From positions 383 to 64,382 of the forward strand of contig NZ_MRDL01000039.1 in NCBI RefSeq assembly GCF_002008365.1: a stretch of 64,000 nucleotides of DNA, given 5' to 3'. Shown here one piece after another: positions 1-9,164 of the stretch. Under the pieces are notes generated by a model. It was not told the origin of the DNA. It was given only the letters and a program-made list of their open reading frames with translations, and did no database searches. The translations under genes were made by a program, and so were the position numbers. Source of the stretch: Rhizobium leguminosarum bv. viciae USDA 2370 (lineage in GTDB: Bacteria; Pseudomonadota; Alphaproteobacteria; Rhizobiales; Rhizobiaceae). Each line of letters begins with the position of its first letter. Position 1 is the first letter of the stretch.

Positions 1-40
1 GGAAACACAGGCGCGGATCGTGTGATGGCCAGGTGCTAAC

Positions 41-1591
41 ATGAGCAGTTCACCTGACATCGTCATCATCGGTTCAGGCATCGGCGGCGCCACGGTCGCG
101 GCCGGCCTGGCCGTGACCGGCGCGCAGATATTGATCCTCGAAGCCGGCGATCATATCGCCGACCTTCCGGTCAACCGCGACCAACGCGCGATCTTCCAGC
201 GGGGACATTTTCGACCGAAGGAAACCTGGTACGAGGCGAACGGCAAGGGATTCAATCCCGGAAACTATTACAATGTCGGCGGGAATTCGAAGTTCTACGG
301 CGCCGTGCTGTCGCGCTATCGCAAAGAGGATTTTGCAGTCATCGAACACCGCGAGGGTGTATCTCCAGCCTGGCCGTTTCCCTACGAAGCCCTGGAGCCA
401 TGGTACTGCCAGGCGGAGCGCATGTATCAGGTCCGTGGCAGTCTGGGCGAAGATCCCACCGAGCCGCACCACACGGCTGCCTACGAATACCCGCCAGTCC
501 CCGACGAGGCGCCGATTGCCGATGTTAGGGCGCGCCTCAAGCAGAAAGGCCTGCATCCGTTTTCCCTACCGCTCGGCCTGGATCTTGACGCCTGGCTCTC
601 CAAAGCACGCACGCCATGGGATGCGCATCCAAACGCACGGGACGGCAAGATGGATGCCGAGACTGCAGCCCTCGCAGTGGCGCTGAGACACGAGAACGTG
701 CGGCTCGAAACCACTGCGCGTGTAACGAGGCTCGACGTTGGAGCGGGGAGCCGGATCGACCAGGTGACCTACATCAAGAACGGGCAGACGGTGACTGTTT
801 CGCCTAAGATCGTGAACCTCTCCGCCGGGGCAGTCCAATCATCCGTGCTTTTGCTGCGTTCGAAAAACGACCGCTTCCCAAAGGGTCTGGCGAACTCTTC
901 CGACCAGGTGGGCCGCAACTTCATGAATCACAATGCGTCCGCCGTCATCGGGGTCTCGCCGCGGTTCAGGAACACCTCCATCTACCAGAAGACGTTTGCC
1001 TTCAACGACTTCTATCTCTCCGACGGGGAGGGCGGACCGCCCCTCGGCAACGTGCAGCTCCTCGGTCGCATCTCTGAAAAGGTCCTCAAGGGCTCTCTGC
1101 CGCAGGCTCCGGAGTGGCTTCTGCGCTTCATCACGGGCCATGCCATCGACTTCTATGCGATGAGCGAGGACGTTCCCAATCCCGAAAGCCGTGTCATGGT
1201 GGATGGAGATCGGATTGTTCTCCAATGGCAACGAACCAACTGGGACGCCCACCTCGCACTTGTCGCCAAGTTGAAGCGGATTCTGAAGTCGATCGGATTT
1301 CCGATCGTGCTGTCGAGACCATTCGACAAGCGCACGCCCTCGCATCAGTGCGGAACGATCCGCATTGGAAACGATCCCGCGACTGCGCCGCTGAACGCGT
1401 ACTGCCGTTCGTATGATCACGAAAATCTCTTCGTCGTCGACGCCAGTTTCCTCCCCACCTCGGCCGCGGTGAATCCTGCGCTCACCATCGCCGCCCAAGC
1501 GCTGAGAGTGGCAGATCATATCGCGTCGAAGGACTTTGCAGGCATGACACAGGCGCTGGCGGTCGCCAGGCCGGATGCAACAGGACAGTAA
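41..1591 (+). CDS. GMC-family FAD oxidoreductase
   Basis: Predicted FAD-dependent dehydrogenase/oxidase of the glucose-methanol-choline family, 516 residues. The N-terminus carries a dinucleotide-binding GxGxxG (IIGSGIGGATVA, residues 9-20), followed by NVGGNSKFYGAVL around residue 78, the usual GMC substrate-side signature. The C-terminal GMC domain shows SHQCG (His about 435) and AVNPALT (Asn about 478), which match the family's catalytic His/Asn pair. The substrate cannot be read from sequence; a sugar or polyol is likely in this context. The stop codon lies one base before the start of a second GMC gene, so the two are co-transcribed. The 40 bases upstream are too short to identify the previous gene. 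Confidence 0.9.
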   Translation: MSSSPDIVIIGSGIGGATVAAGLAVTGAQILILEAGDHIADLPVNRDQRAIFQRGHFRPKETWYEANGKGFNPGNYYNVGGNSKFYGAVLSRYRKEDFAVIEHREGVSPAWPFPYEALEPWYCQAERMYQVRGSLGEDPTEPHHTAAYEYPPVPDEAPIADVRARLKQKGLHPFSLPLGLDLDAWLSKARTPWDAHPNARDGKMDAETAALAVALRHENVRLETTARVTRLDVGAGSRIDQVTYIKNGQTVTVSPKIVNLSAGAVQSSVLLLRSKNDRFPKGLANSSDQVGRNFMNHNASAVIGVSPRFRNTSIYQKTFAFNDFYLSDGEGGPPLGNVQLLGRISEKVLKGSLPQAPEWLLRFITGHAIDFYAMSEDVPNPESRVMVDGDRIVLQWQRTNWDAHLALVAKLKRILKSIGFPIVLSRPFDKRTPSHQCGTIRIGNDPATAPLNAYCRSYDHENLFVVDASFLPTSAAVNPALTIAAQALRVADHIASKDFAGMTQALAVARPDATGQ

Positions 1592-1592
1592 A

Positions 1593-3248
1593 ATGGGATT
1601 CGATTACATCATCACTGGCGCCGGTCCGGCAGGATGCGTTCTTGCGAACCGGCTGAGCGAAGATCCCGATGTCAGCGTGCTCCTGCTCGAAGCGGGCGGA
1701 GGCGACTGGAATCCGCTCTTTCACATGCCGGCCGGCTTCGCCAAGATGACCAAAGGCGTTGCCAGCTGGGGATGGGAAACTGTTCCCCAGAAGCACATGA
1801 AAGGTCGGGTGCTTCGCTATACGCAGGCGAAAGTCATCGGCGGTGGCTCGTCCATCAACGCCCAGCTCTATACACGCGGAAACGCGGCGGATTATGATCT
1901 CTGGGCTCGTGAAGACGGTTGCGAGGGCTGGGACTACCGCTCGATCCTTCCCTATTTCAAACGCGCGGAGGACAATCAGCGCTTCGCTGACGACTATCAC
2001 TCCTATGGCGGTCCGCTGGGCGTCTCGATGCCGGCTGCGCCGTTGCCGATCTGCGACGCCTATATCCGTGCAGGGCAGGAGCTCGGCATTCCCTATAATC
2101 ACGACTTCAACGGACGCCAGCAGGCGGGAGTGGGATTTTATCAGCTCACGCAGCGCAACCGCCGCCGGTCGTCGGCTTCGCTCGCCTATCTCTCCCCGAT
2201 CAAGGACCGGAAGAACCTGACGGTCCGGACGGGCGCGCGCGTCGCCCGTATTATCGTGGAGGGAGCCCGTGCGACAGGCGTCGAGATCGTGACCTCGCGC
2301 GGCTTGGAGATCGTGCGCGCCGAACGCGAAGTGCTGGTGTCATCGGGCGCGATCGGATCACCGAAGCTGCTTTTACAGTCCGGCATAGGACCGGCCGATC
2401 ATCTGCGGTCGGTGGGCGTCAAAGTGCTCCACGATCTGCCGGGTGTCGGCGAAAACCTGCAGGATCACCTGGATCTTTTCGTCATCGCTGAATGCACCGG
2501 CGATCACACCTATGATGGCGTTGCAAAACTCCACCGGACACTTTGGGCCGGGATTCAATACGTCCTGTTCCGCACCGGTCCTGTCGCCTCATCGCTCTTC
2601 GAGACCGGCGGCTTCTGGTACGCCGATCCGCAAGCCCGTTCTCCTGATATCCAGTTCCATCTCGGCCTGGGTTCGGGCATCGAAGCCGGTGTCGAGCGGC
2701 TCAAGAATGCGGGCGTGACACTTAATTCCGCCTATCTGCATCCGCGCTCGCGGGGGACAGTCCGTCTGTCATCCTCAGACCCGGCTGCCGCCCCATTGAT
2801 CGACCCCAACTACTGGTCCGATCCGCACGACAGGACGATGTCCTTGGAAGGGCTCAAGCTCGCGCGCGAGATCATGCAACAGGCGGCGCTGAAGCCCTAT
2901 GTCATGGCCGAAAGGCTTCCAGGACCGAAGGTCATGACCGACGAGCAGCTTTTCGACTACGGCTGCGCCAACGCAAAGACCGATCATCATCCGGTCGGTA
3001 CCTGCAAGATGGGGACAGGGCCTGACGCGGTTGTCGGGCTCGATCTCAAGGTCCATGGCCTGGAAGGCCTCAGGGTCTGCGATTCATCCGTCATGCCGCG
3101 CGTGCCGTCCTGCAATACCAACGCCCCGACGATCATGGTCGGCGAAAAAGGATCGGACCTCATTCGAGGCTTGCCGGCACTTGCCCCCACCATCTTCGCC
3201 TACGAACGCAACGATGCGAGGCCTCGGGCCCGCGTCGAAATCCGGTAA
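1593..3248 (+). CDS. GMC-family alcohol/choline-dehydrogenase-like flavoprotein
   Basis: Second GMC oxidoreductase, 551 residues, of the choline dehydrogenase/alcohol dehydrogenase branch. DYIITGAGPAGCVLANRL near the N-terminus is the FAD-binding Rossmann motif, and GGGSSINAQLYTRG near residue 85 is GMC signature 1. The C-terminus has DHHPVGTCKMG (catalytic His) and SCNTNAPTIMVGEKG (catalytic Asn). An in-frame ATG at 1575 lies inside the previous gene. I prefer 1593 because AGGACA sits just upstream and translation would restart right after the stop at 1589-1591. Two unlike GMC enzymes back to back suggest sequential oxidations or two substrates of one pathway. Confidence 0.9.
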   Translation: MGFDYIITGAGPAGCVLANRLSEDPDVSVLLLEAGGGDWNPLFHMPAGFAKMTKGVASWGWETVPQKHMKGRVLRYTQAKVIGGGSSINAQLYTRGNAADYDLWAREDGCEGWDYRSILPYFKRAEDNQRFADDYHSYGGPLGVSMPAAPLPICDAYIRAGQELGIPYNHDFNGRQQAGVGFYQLTQRNRRRSSASLAYLSPIKDRKNLTVRTGARVARIIVEGARATGVEIVTSRGLEIVRAEREVLVSSGAIGSPKLLLQSGIGPADHLRSVGVKVLHDLPGVGENLQDHLDLFVIAECTGDHTYDGVAKLHRTLWAGIQYVLFRTGPVASSLFETGGFWYADPQARSPDIQFHLGLGSGIEAGVERLKNAGVTLNSAYLHPRSRGTVRLSSSDPAAAPLIDPNYWSDPHDRTMSLEGLKLAREIMQQAALKPYVMAERLPGPKVMTDEQLFDYGCANAKTDHHPVGTCKMGTGPDAVVGLDLKVHGLEGLRVCDSSVMPRVPSCNTNAPTIMVGEKGSDLIRGLPALAPTIFAYERNDARPRARVEIR

Positions 3249-3272
3249 GCCATCTCGAGAGGAGAGACGACA

Positions 3273-4451
3273 ATGTCTGAAGTCAGAGTTGCAGTGCTTG
3301 GCGCCTCGGGCTGGATGGGAAAGGTCCATACGATGGCCTATCAGACCTTTCCGCATTTCTTCGGAGTGTCGGACGGAACTGCACGGATCGTGGCTCTCGT
3401 CGAAGGCCCCTCAAAGGCAGCCGGGGATCTTGCCCTCAGGGCGCCGGGTGCAAAAATTCTTCAGGATTGGAATCTCGCGGTCGCTGATCCGGATGTCGAT
3501 CTGATCGATATCTGCCTGCCCGACCACCTTCACTACCAGGTGGCCAAGGCGGCCTTGCTGGCCGGCAAACATGTCTATTGCGAGAAGCCGTTGGCAAACA
3601 CCGCCGCTGAAGCGCGGGAACTGGCCGACATCGCCCGGGCGAAGGGTGTCATTACCCGCGTTGGACACGCCTTTCCTCGCAATCCTGTCCATGATCTGGC
3701 GAAAGACATCATTCAATCCGGCGAAATCGGCGAGATCAAGCTGTTCCGCGGCTGCCAGCACGTCGACATGTATGGCGATCCCTACGCGCCCTTCATGTGG
3801 CGCGCTGATGGAAAGCTTGCGCCGACCGGGATCGTCGGTGATACCGGTTCGCACATCTTCAGCTTCATGGATTTCCTGGTCGGCCGCGTCAGTTCGTTGA
3901 TCGCCGACAATCTCATCGTGACGCCGCGCCGGCCTGTCGTCGAGGGCCTTGCCTATGGCGAGCAGGTGAAACTGTCAGGCAATGAGACCTGGGCCGATAT
4001 CACCAATCCCGATGCGACGAACCTGCTGTGCCGGTTCGAGAACGGCGCTGGCGGGATCGTCGATTTCAGCCGTGTCGCGACCGGCCGCAAGTTCATGCAG
4101 ACCTACGAAATCTATGGAACGAAGGGCAGCATCGCCTATACCTATGACGAGATAAACCGGCTGCGCTTCTACTCCAACGATGACCGAACGGGGCGGCGCG
4201 GCTTCCGGGAGATCGACGTTGGGCCTGAAAACCCCACCTTCAGGGCTTTCCTTCCCCTGCCGAATTTCGGCCTAGGCTACAATGAAAGCAAGATCATCGA
4301 GGTGGCCGAGGTGATCCGCTCGATCGTTGCAAACCGGCCGATGTGGCCGACATTCGATACCGGCCATCACATCTGCCAGATCGTCGACGCATGCATGGAG
4401 TCTTCTCGCGAGAGGCGCTGGGTCGACATCCCGCTGGCTGAACGCCGATGA
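3273..4451 (+). CDS. Gfo/Idh/MocA-family NAD(P)-dependent oxidoreductase
   Basis: Predicted NAD(P)-dependent sugar or polyol dehydrogenase, 392 residues. The N-terminal Rossmann fold begins VAVLGASGWMGKVHTMAY, the EKPLAN motif (about residue 109) contains the family's catalytic Lys, and the C-terminal alpha/beta domain has GDTGSHIFSFMDFL around residue 191. AGAGGAGAG lies about 7 bases before the ATG. It overlaps the next gene by ATGA, which indicates translational coupling. With two GMC enzymes and a large flavoprotein around it, it probably oxidises or reduces a keto-sugar or inositol-like intermediate. The exact substrate is unknown. Confidence 0.9.
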   Translation: MSEVRVAVLGASGWMGKVHTMAYQTFPHFFGVSDGTARIVALVEGPSKAAGDLALRAPGAKILQDWNLAVADPDVDLIDICLPDHLHYQVAKAALLAGKHVYCEKPLANTAAEARELADIARAKGVITRVGHAFPRNPVHDLAKDIIQSGEIGEIKLFRGCQHVDMYGDPYAPFMWRADGKLAPTGIVGDTGSHIFSFMDFLVGRVSSLIADNLIVTPRRPVVEGLAYGEQVKLSGNETWADITNPDATNLLCRFENGAGGIVDFSRVATGRKFMQTYEIYGTKGSIAYTYDEINRLRFYSNDDRTGRRGFREIDVGPENPTFRAFLPLPNFGLGYNESKIIEVAEVIRSIVANRPMWPTFDTGHHICQIVDACMESSRERRWVDIPLAERR

Positions 4452-6532
4452 CCATAGACGTTCCGCAGGAAATTCTTGACGCACTGACCGATGTCGACAT
4501 GCCGCGGCTACCAACCGAGCCCGCTCCTTCGGAAGTGATCCGGCTCGCCGGCGTCGAGGTGCCGGTCTATCGAGCGGGTTGCGTCATTGTCGGATCCGGC
4601 GCGGCAGGTCTGCGAGCCGCGGTGGAAATGAAGCGGCGCGGCGATGACGTCGTCATCGTCAGCCAAAGCGCGTGGGGTGGAACCTCGGCCTGTTCGGGAT
4701 CCGACAAGCAGACCCTTCACACTGCAAATACGGCGGATCAGGGCGACAATTACAAGGCGATGGCCCGAGCCATCCGCAGCGGCGGCGCAATGGACGAGGA
4801 CACGGCCTATGTCGAGGCTGTGGGTTCGTCCCGGATGATGGCGTCGCTTCAGTTCTTAGGTCTGCCGCTGCCGCAGGATCTGCTGGGCGGAACGCTCAGA
4901 TATCAGACCGACCATGACGAAGTCGGCCGCGCTACCAGTTGCGGCCCGCGCACCTCGCGCCTGATGGTCAAGGTGCTGGCCGAGGAGGCGATCCGGCTTG
5001 GAGTGCCGTTCTTCAATCAGACCACCGCGGTCAAGATCCTCACCGAGGGTGGTGAAGCTGACCGCCACGTCGTCGGCATACTCGCCATGCGTGCCAGCGA
5101 CCGCACGGAGGAGAACCCGCTGGGCATCGCGCTGTTCGTCAGTGGGGTGATCGTGCTTGCGGCCGGCGGGCCTGGCGAACTTTATCGCGACAGCGTTTAT
5201 CCCAACGGCTGCTTCGGTTCTCTCGGATTGGCGCTGGAGGCCGGCGTCGACCTCGTGAACCTGACCGAAAGCCAGTTTGGTATCGGAACACGCAGGGAAG
5301 GGTTCCCGTGGAATCTGTCAGGCACCTACGTCCAGGCGATCCCGCATATCTACTCGGTCGATAGCGAAGGCAGGGAGCACCACTTTCTGGCAGAGTATTA
5401 TCGCAGCACGCAGGAGCTGGCGTCGAACATCTTCCGCAAGGGCTATCAGTGGCCATTTCACGCGACGCGCATGCTCGATTTCGGCTCAAGCCTGGTCGAC
5501 CTTGCCATCGCTAGCGAAACAGCCGCAGGGCGGCGCGTCTTTATGGATTTCAATCGCAATCCCCTATCCGTGCCGGGCGATCTGCCGTTCAGTCTGGAAA
5601 GACTGGATGAAGACGTCCGCGAATATCTAGACAAGGCCGGCGCCGACCAGGACATGCCGATCGATCGCTTGAAGCATATGAACCCGCTCGCGATCGAGCT
5701 CTACCGCCGCTACAAGATCGATATTGCCGAAGAGCCGCTGGAATTTGCGGTCAACAACCAGCACATGAACGGCGGCATCATGGTCGACACCTGGGGCCGC
5801 AGCAATCTCGGCGGCTGTTATGCGGTTGGAGAAGCGGCGGGCACACACGGCGTGACGAGGCCGGGCGGAGCGGCGCTCAATGCCGGGCAAGTCTTCGGCA
5901 CCCGCGCGGCCGAGCACGCCAGCGCCAGCGGCAGGGCGAAGCTGGCCGCCACGGGGGATATAACCGGCAACGCAGAAGCAGGCATCGCCGACCTCCTTGC
6001 CGTCCTTCGGACCGAGAGCCCGCTCACCGTCAAATCTATCCGTTCGCAAGTGCAGGCACGAATGAGCGAGAAGGCTGGCATCATCTGCGATCAGGAGAGC
6101 GTAGGCAGAGCCTTGGTCGAAGCGCGGAAACTGAACGCTGAAATTCGCGCCGACGGCATTGCCTATGGTCGCGCAGCGGAGGCGGTTCGAGGTGTGCAAT
6201 GGCGGCATATGGCGCTCGCGTCGGAAGCCGTGCTCAGCGCACTTGATTTCTTCATTCGCAATGGAGGCGGCAGCCGCGGCGCGCGCGCCATATGCGATGC
6301 TACGGGCGAATCCCTGCCGCTTGCGAGCGCAGGGCCGTTGCAGGATTATCGTTTCCGGAAGGAACGCGAAGTGCATCGGAAGGAGCAGATCGTCGTTCGG
6401 CTTGATGGTGATGAGATTAGGCTTTCAACGCGTGCGAACCGCACTTTCGATGAAAGCGCCAGATCCTTTTTCGAGCGAGACTGGCCAGCCTGGTTGACGG
6501 GCCGCATCTACGATCTGGACGCTGGCAACTGA
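4448..6532 (+). CDS. FAD-dependent oxidoreductase, fumarate-reductase/L-aspartate-oxidase-like
   Basis: 694-residue flavoprotein of the FAD-binding-2 family (succinate dehydrogenase/fumarate reductase flavoprotein, L-aspartate oxidase). The ADP-binding motif CVIVGSGAAGLRAAVEM starts near residue 40, which leaves an unusual 40-residue N-terminal extension. GGTSACSGSDKQTLH follows, and the C-terminal FAD-contact motif GVTRPGGAALNAGQVFGTRAAEHA lies near residue 475. The last 180 residues resemble a helical flavoprotein C-terminal domain. No iron-sulfur subunit is nearby, so it probably acts as a soluble dehydrogenase or oxidase. It starts within the ATGA overlap and ends the operon. Confidence 0.85.
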   Translation: MTIDVPQEILDALTDVDMPRLPTEPAPSEVIRLAGVEVPVYRAGCVIVGSGAAGLRAAVEMKRRGDDVVIVSQSAWGGTSACSGSDKQTLHTANTADQGDNYKAMARAIRSGGAMDEDTAYVEAVGSSRMMASLQFLGLPLPQDLLGGTLRYQTDHDEVGRATSCGPRTSRLMVKVLAEEAIRLGVPFFNQTTAVKILTEGGEADRHVVGILAMRASDRTEENPLGIALFVSGVIVLAAGGPGELYRDSVYPNGCFGSLGLALEAGVDLVNLTESQFGIGTRREGFPWNLSGTYVQAIPHIYSVDSEGREHHFLAEYYRSTQELASNIFRKGYQWPFHATRMLDFGSSLVDLAIASETAAGRRVFMDFNRNPLSVPGDLPFSLERLDEDVREYLDKAGADQDMPIDRLKHMNPLAIELYRRYKIDIAEEPLEFAVNNQHMNGGIMVDTWGRSNLGGCYAVGEAAGTHGVTRPGGAALNAGQVFGTRAAEHASASGRAKLAATGDITGNAEAGIADLLAVLRTESPLTVKSIRSQVQARMSEKAGIICDQESVGRALVEARKLNAEIRADGIAYGRAAEAVRGVQWRHMALASEAVLSALDFFIRNGGGSRGARAICDATGESLPLASAGPLQDYRFRKEREVHRKEQIVVRLDGDEIRLSTRANRTFDESARSFFERDWPAWLTGRIYDLDAGN

Positions 6533-6579
6533 GGGGATGCCAGGAACTTGAATCACTTCGAGAAGGGTCCATGGGTTGA

Positions 6580-6771
6580 TCAATCAGGATTCGCAACGGG
6601 TGGCTGAACCCGGACGCGCTCGGTATCGTCAGAACCTTCGGCGATGGCTTCCTCGCTTCTGCGCACCCGCCTTGGCGGATCCTTGCCTTCGACAGGCTTC
6701 GGCGACAGCTGATCATCGGCCTGGATCTCGTCGGTGTTCAGGTAGTTCTTGCTTTCGTCCATATCGGTCAC
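6580..6771 (-). CDS. small acidic hypothetical protein
   Basis: 63-residue hydrophilic protein with many Asp, Glu and Pro residues and no membrane segment. It starts MTDMDESKNYLNTDEIQ and looks intrinsically disordered, resembling small unannotated rhizobial proteins. It sits alone between the convergent flavoprotein operon and the exonuclease III gene. No function is suggested. The frame shows codon-position bias typical of its neighbours, but the gene call is moderate. Confidence 0.5.
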   Translation of the reverse strand: MTDMDESKNYLNTDEIQADDQLSPKPVEGKDPPRRVRRSEEAIAEGSDDTERVRVQPPVANPD

Positions 6772-6870
6772 ATCAGGTTGGAGAATTGCGGGGCAGGAAT
6801 GCGATCCTTCACATCGGCGGCGCTTTACAGGCTAACTCCCGGCGCCATGACAGGTTCCCTCGCTCGCGGC

Positions 6871-7665
6871 TCATAGGTCGGCTTCCGCCTCGGAAACGTC
6901 GAGCTCGATCATGACTGGCGCGTGGTCGCTCGTATGCTCCCAGCCGCGCGGCTTTCGCCGGACGGTCGCCGATCGCAGCCACGGTGCGACGGCCGGACAG
7001 AGCAGGAAGTGGTCGATCCGAAGCCCAGCGTCACGTTCGAAGCTGTTCCGCCAGTATTTCCAGAAGGTGTAGATCCGCTCTTCTGGATGCAAATGTCTGA
7101 CGGCATCGGTCCAGCCCTGGGCGACGAGATGAGCATAGGCCTTGCGCACTTCCGGCCTGAAAAGGGCATCGTCCAGCCAGCGTTCCGGCTTGTATACGTC
7201 GATCTCGGTCGGCATGACGTTGAAGTCGCCGGCCAGGATCGAAGGCACCCCGATATCGAGGAGTTCGATGGCATATTCGTGTAGGCGACGGAACCAGCGA
7301 AGCTTGTAATCGAATTTTGCTCCTGGGAACGGATTTCCGTTCGGAAGATAGAGGCATCCGATCAGGATACCGTCGGCGACAGCTTCGATATACCGGCTGT
7401 GGGTATCGTCCGGATCGCCGGGAAGACCGCGCCGCGTCAGGATCGGGGTCTTGCCCTTCGCCAGGATGGCCACCCCGTTCCAGGATCTCTGTCCATGCCA
7501 GACGGCGCCGTAGCCGGCCCGTTCGATCTCCTTTCGTGGAAACCCGGTGTCGTCTGTCTTCAATTCCTGGAGGCAGACCACATCAGGGGCGTCCTCCTTG
7601 AGCCAGCGCAGTAGGATCTGCAGCCGTCCATTGATGCCGTTGACGTTATAGGTTGCAATTTTCAC
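6871..7665 (-). CDS. xthA: exodeoxyribonuclease III (AP endonuclease, Xth family)
   Basis: Mg-dependent DNA repair nuclease of the exonuclease III/endonuclease-exonuclease-phosphatase family, which cuts abasic sites and degrades duplex DNA from 3' ends. It begins KIATYNVNGI and contains LQELKTDD (metal-binding Glu), LAGDFNVMP (Asp/Asn active-site pair) and TSDHAPVMIEL (catalytic Asp-His near the C-terminus), in the family order. I place the start at the GTG at 7665, giving 264 residues, because the family begins MKIATxNVN and a G-rich Shine-Dalgarno precedes it. An upstream ATG at 7689 would add eight atypical residues. Confidence 0.93.
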   Translation of the reverse strand: MKIATYNVNGINGRLQILLRWLKEDAPDVVCLQELKTDDTGFPRKEIERAGYGAVWHGQRSWNGVAILAKGKTPILTRRGLPGDPDDTHSRYIEAVADGILIGCLYLPNGNPFPGAKFDYKLRWFRRLHEYAIELLDIGVPSILAGDFNVMPTEIDVYKPERWLDDALFRPEVRKAYAHLVAQGWTDAVRHLHPEERIYTFWKYWRNSFERDAGLRIDHFLLCPAVAPWLRSATVRRKPRGWEHTSDHAPVMIELDVSEAEADL

Positions 7666-7835
7666 GATGCCCCCCGGAAGTCGAAGCACGGACAGGCTCT
7701 ACAAACGCTCCTGAGTTTTCGCCTCAGGAAATCCCCGCCCGCAATCGTCCCAATGGAGGCGGCTCTCCACACCGTAATGTTCCGCCGGCCGAACCCTCTC
7801 GGGGTGATCGAGCGAGCCGACTGCCACTTGGCTCC

Positions 7836-8324
7836 TCAACGCGTCGCACCAAAGACGAAGGCGATGCCGGCGACGATTGCGACCGCTGTCAGCGGCTGCC
7901 GGCGTATGCGATCCTCGAGGTCGTGGACGAATGTGCGAGCCTCCGCCTTTGCCAGGCGGGCTGTTCCAGAAGCCAGATTTGAAGCGGATTCGGCCATCCG
8001 ACCGGCTTCTTTCTGAAGAGCGCGCATTTTTTCGCGATCGATATCGGAGGAGCGGGCAGCTTCACCGGTCGAGCGCAGGGCTTGATCCACGAGCTGAAAC
8101 TCGTCCTCCAGCTTGGTGGGATCGGGCTCCCGCTTCACACGCTCGGCCGCCTCGACGTCGCTGCGGCCGGCGGGAATTGAGGTGTGGGTGGCTGACACCG
8201 GATCGGACGCCGGAAAGGTGTCCTCGATTGCTTTGTCGAGTTCGCCTTTTCGGGTCTGCTTCCGCTGCTCTGCCTGCTCTTTTCGCATGGACTGGACTGC
8301 GGGGGATTCGTTCGGGTTTGCCAT
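7836..8324 (-). CDS. DUF883/ElaB-like membrane-anchored protein
   Basis: 162 residues. An Asn/Gln/Lys-rich N-terminus carries DKAIEDTFPASDPVS (about residues 30-44), a motif common in small rhizobial stress proteins. A helical, probably coiled-coil middle of about 90 residues follows. The C-terminus RRQPLTAVAIVAGIAFVFGATR is an Arg-flanked membrane helix like that of ElaB/YqjD (DUF883) proteins, which associate with ribosomes and the inner membrane in enterics. The role here is inferred only from architecture. The gene is monocistronic on the minus strand. Confidence 0.75.
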   Translation of the reverse strand: MANPNESPAVQSMRKEQAEQRKQTRKGELDKAIEDTFPASDPVSATHTSIPAGRSDVEAAERVKREPDPTKLEDEFQLVDQALRSTGEAARSSDIDREKMRALQKEAGRMAESASNLASGTARLAKAEARTFVHDLEDRIRRQPLTAVAIVAGIAFVFGATR

Positions 8325-8615
8325 CGGGGTTTCCTCTGTTGCACTTCGACAAACAAAGCGACGACGAGGGGAGAAGTTCCATAGAAATGCTTCCTGACCT
8401 CACAGAATAACAGAGATGGAGAAGCGAGTGACTCTGGGCTTGCGATCGCTCGGACTTTTCTGGACGCCGAGTATGGCAATCAATTAAGCCGGACCAAAGT
8501 CTTGCCGGCGCCTACTACCTAGGTCGGTTGCAATTTGTCTGCGGAACAGCGAGAAATCTTACGCGTCATATTTTGCATGGGAAAACGGCGAAGAACGGAC
8601 GAACGAGGCTATGGC

Positions 8616-9137
8616 ATGAGTATCCGGAAACGCGATTTTCTGCGATTGGGCGGCAGCGCGGCTGTTGCTCTCGTCGCTGCCGCATCACCAGCCACATTGA
8701 ATCTCGGCGGTTTCCTTCCTGTTCTGGCGGTGGAGCGCGCGCAGGCAAAAGACGGCAACAATGGGAATGGCAACGGCGGTGGGAACGGCAACGGTAATGG
8801 GGGAGGGAATGGCAACAGCGGCGGTAAGGGCAACGGGGGAGGGAATGGCAATAGCAGTGGTGGTGGCAACAGCAATGGCTCAGGGAATGGCAATAGCAAT
8901 GGTGGGAGTTCCACCGGCAGCACGGGATCCTCTTCCTCTTCTTCAGGGGCGTCAGTAGGATCAGGAACGAGAGCGACGGCAGCGTCCGATGGCTCGATCG
9001 ACGTCCGTCATTCGAACGGTATCACTGAAGTCCTGCAGCGCGGTCGCTACATTATGAAGGACTCGAAGGGCCGGACGATCATAAATCGACAGGCGACGGC
9101 CAGCGATGCCCGCCGGCTGAGCCGCTTTCTTCGCTGA
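8616..9137 (+). CDS. exported Gly/Asn-repeat protein
   Basis: 173 residues from the ATG at 8616; an upstream TTG-initiated frame from 8535 lacks support. The N-terminus MSIRKRDFLRLGGSAAVAL looks like a Tat-type signal with KR in place of RR, and the first hydrophobic run ends near AVERAQA. Residues about 48-110 are nearly all Gly, Asn and Ser in GNGNGGG-type tandem units. The last 60 residues form an ordinary folded tail (DVRHSNGITEVLQRGRYIMKDSKGRTIINR). An extracellular or periplasmic, flexible, repeat-bearing protein is likely. The function is unknown. Confidence 0.7.
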   Translation: MSIRKRDFLRLGGSAAVALVAAASPATLNLGGFLPVLAVERAQAKDGNNGNGNGGGNGNGNGGGNGNSGGKGNGGGNGNSSGGGNSNGSGNGNSNGGSSTGSTGSSSSSSGASVGSGTRATAASDGSIDVRHSNGITEVLQRGRYIMKDSKGRTIINRQATASDARRLSRFLR

Positions 9138-9164
9138 AGCGTGATAGTCGGGCAATAACTTCTT

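Noticed and set aside
8750..8930. Tandem DNA repeats that might be a CRISPR or minisatellite
   Set aside because: Units are short, in-frame Gly/Asn codons of one gene; no spacers.
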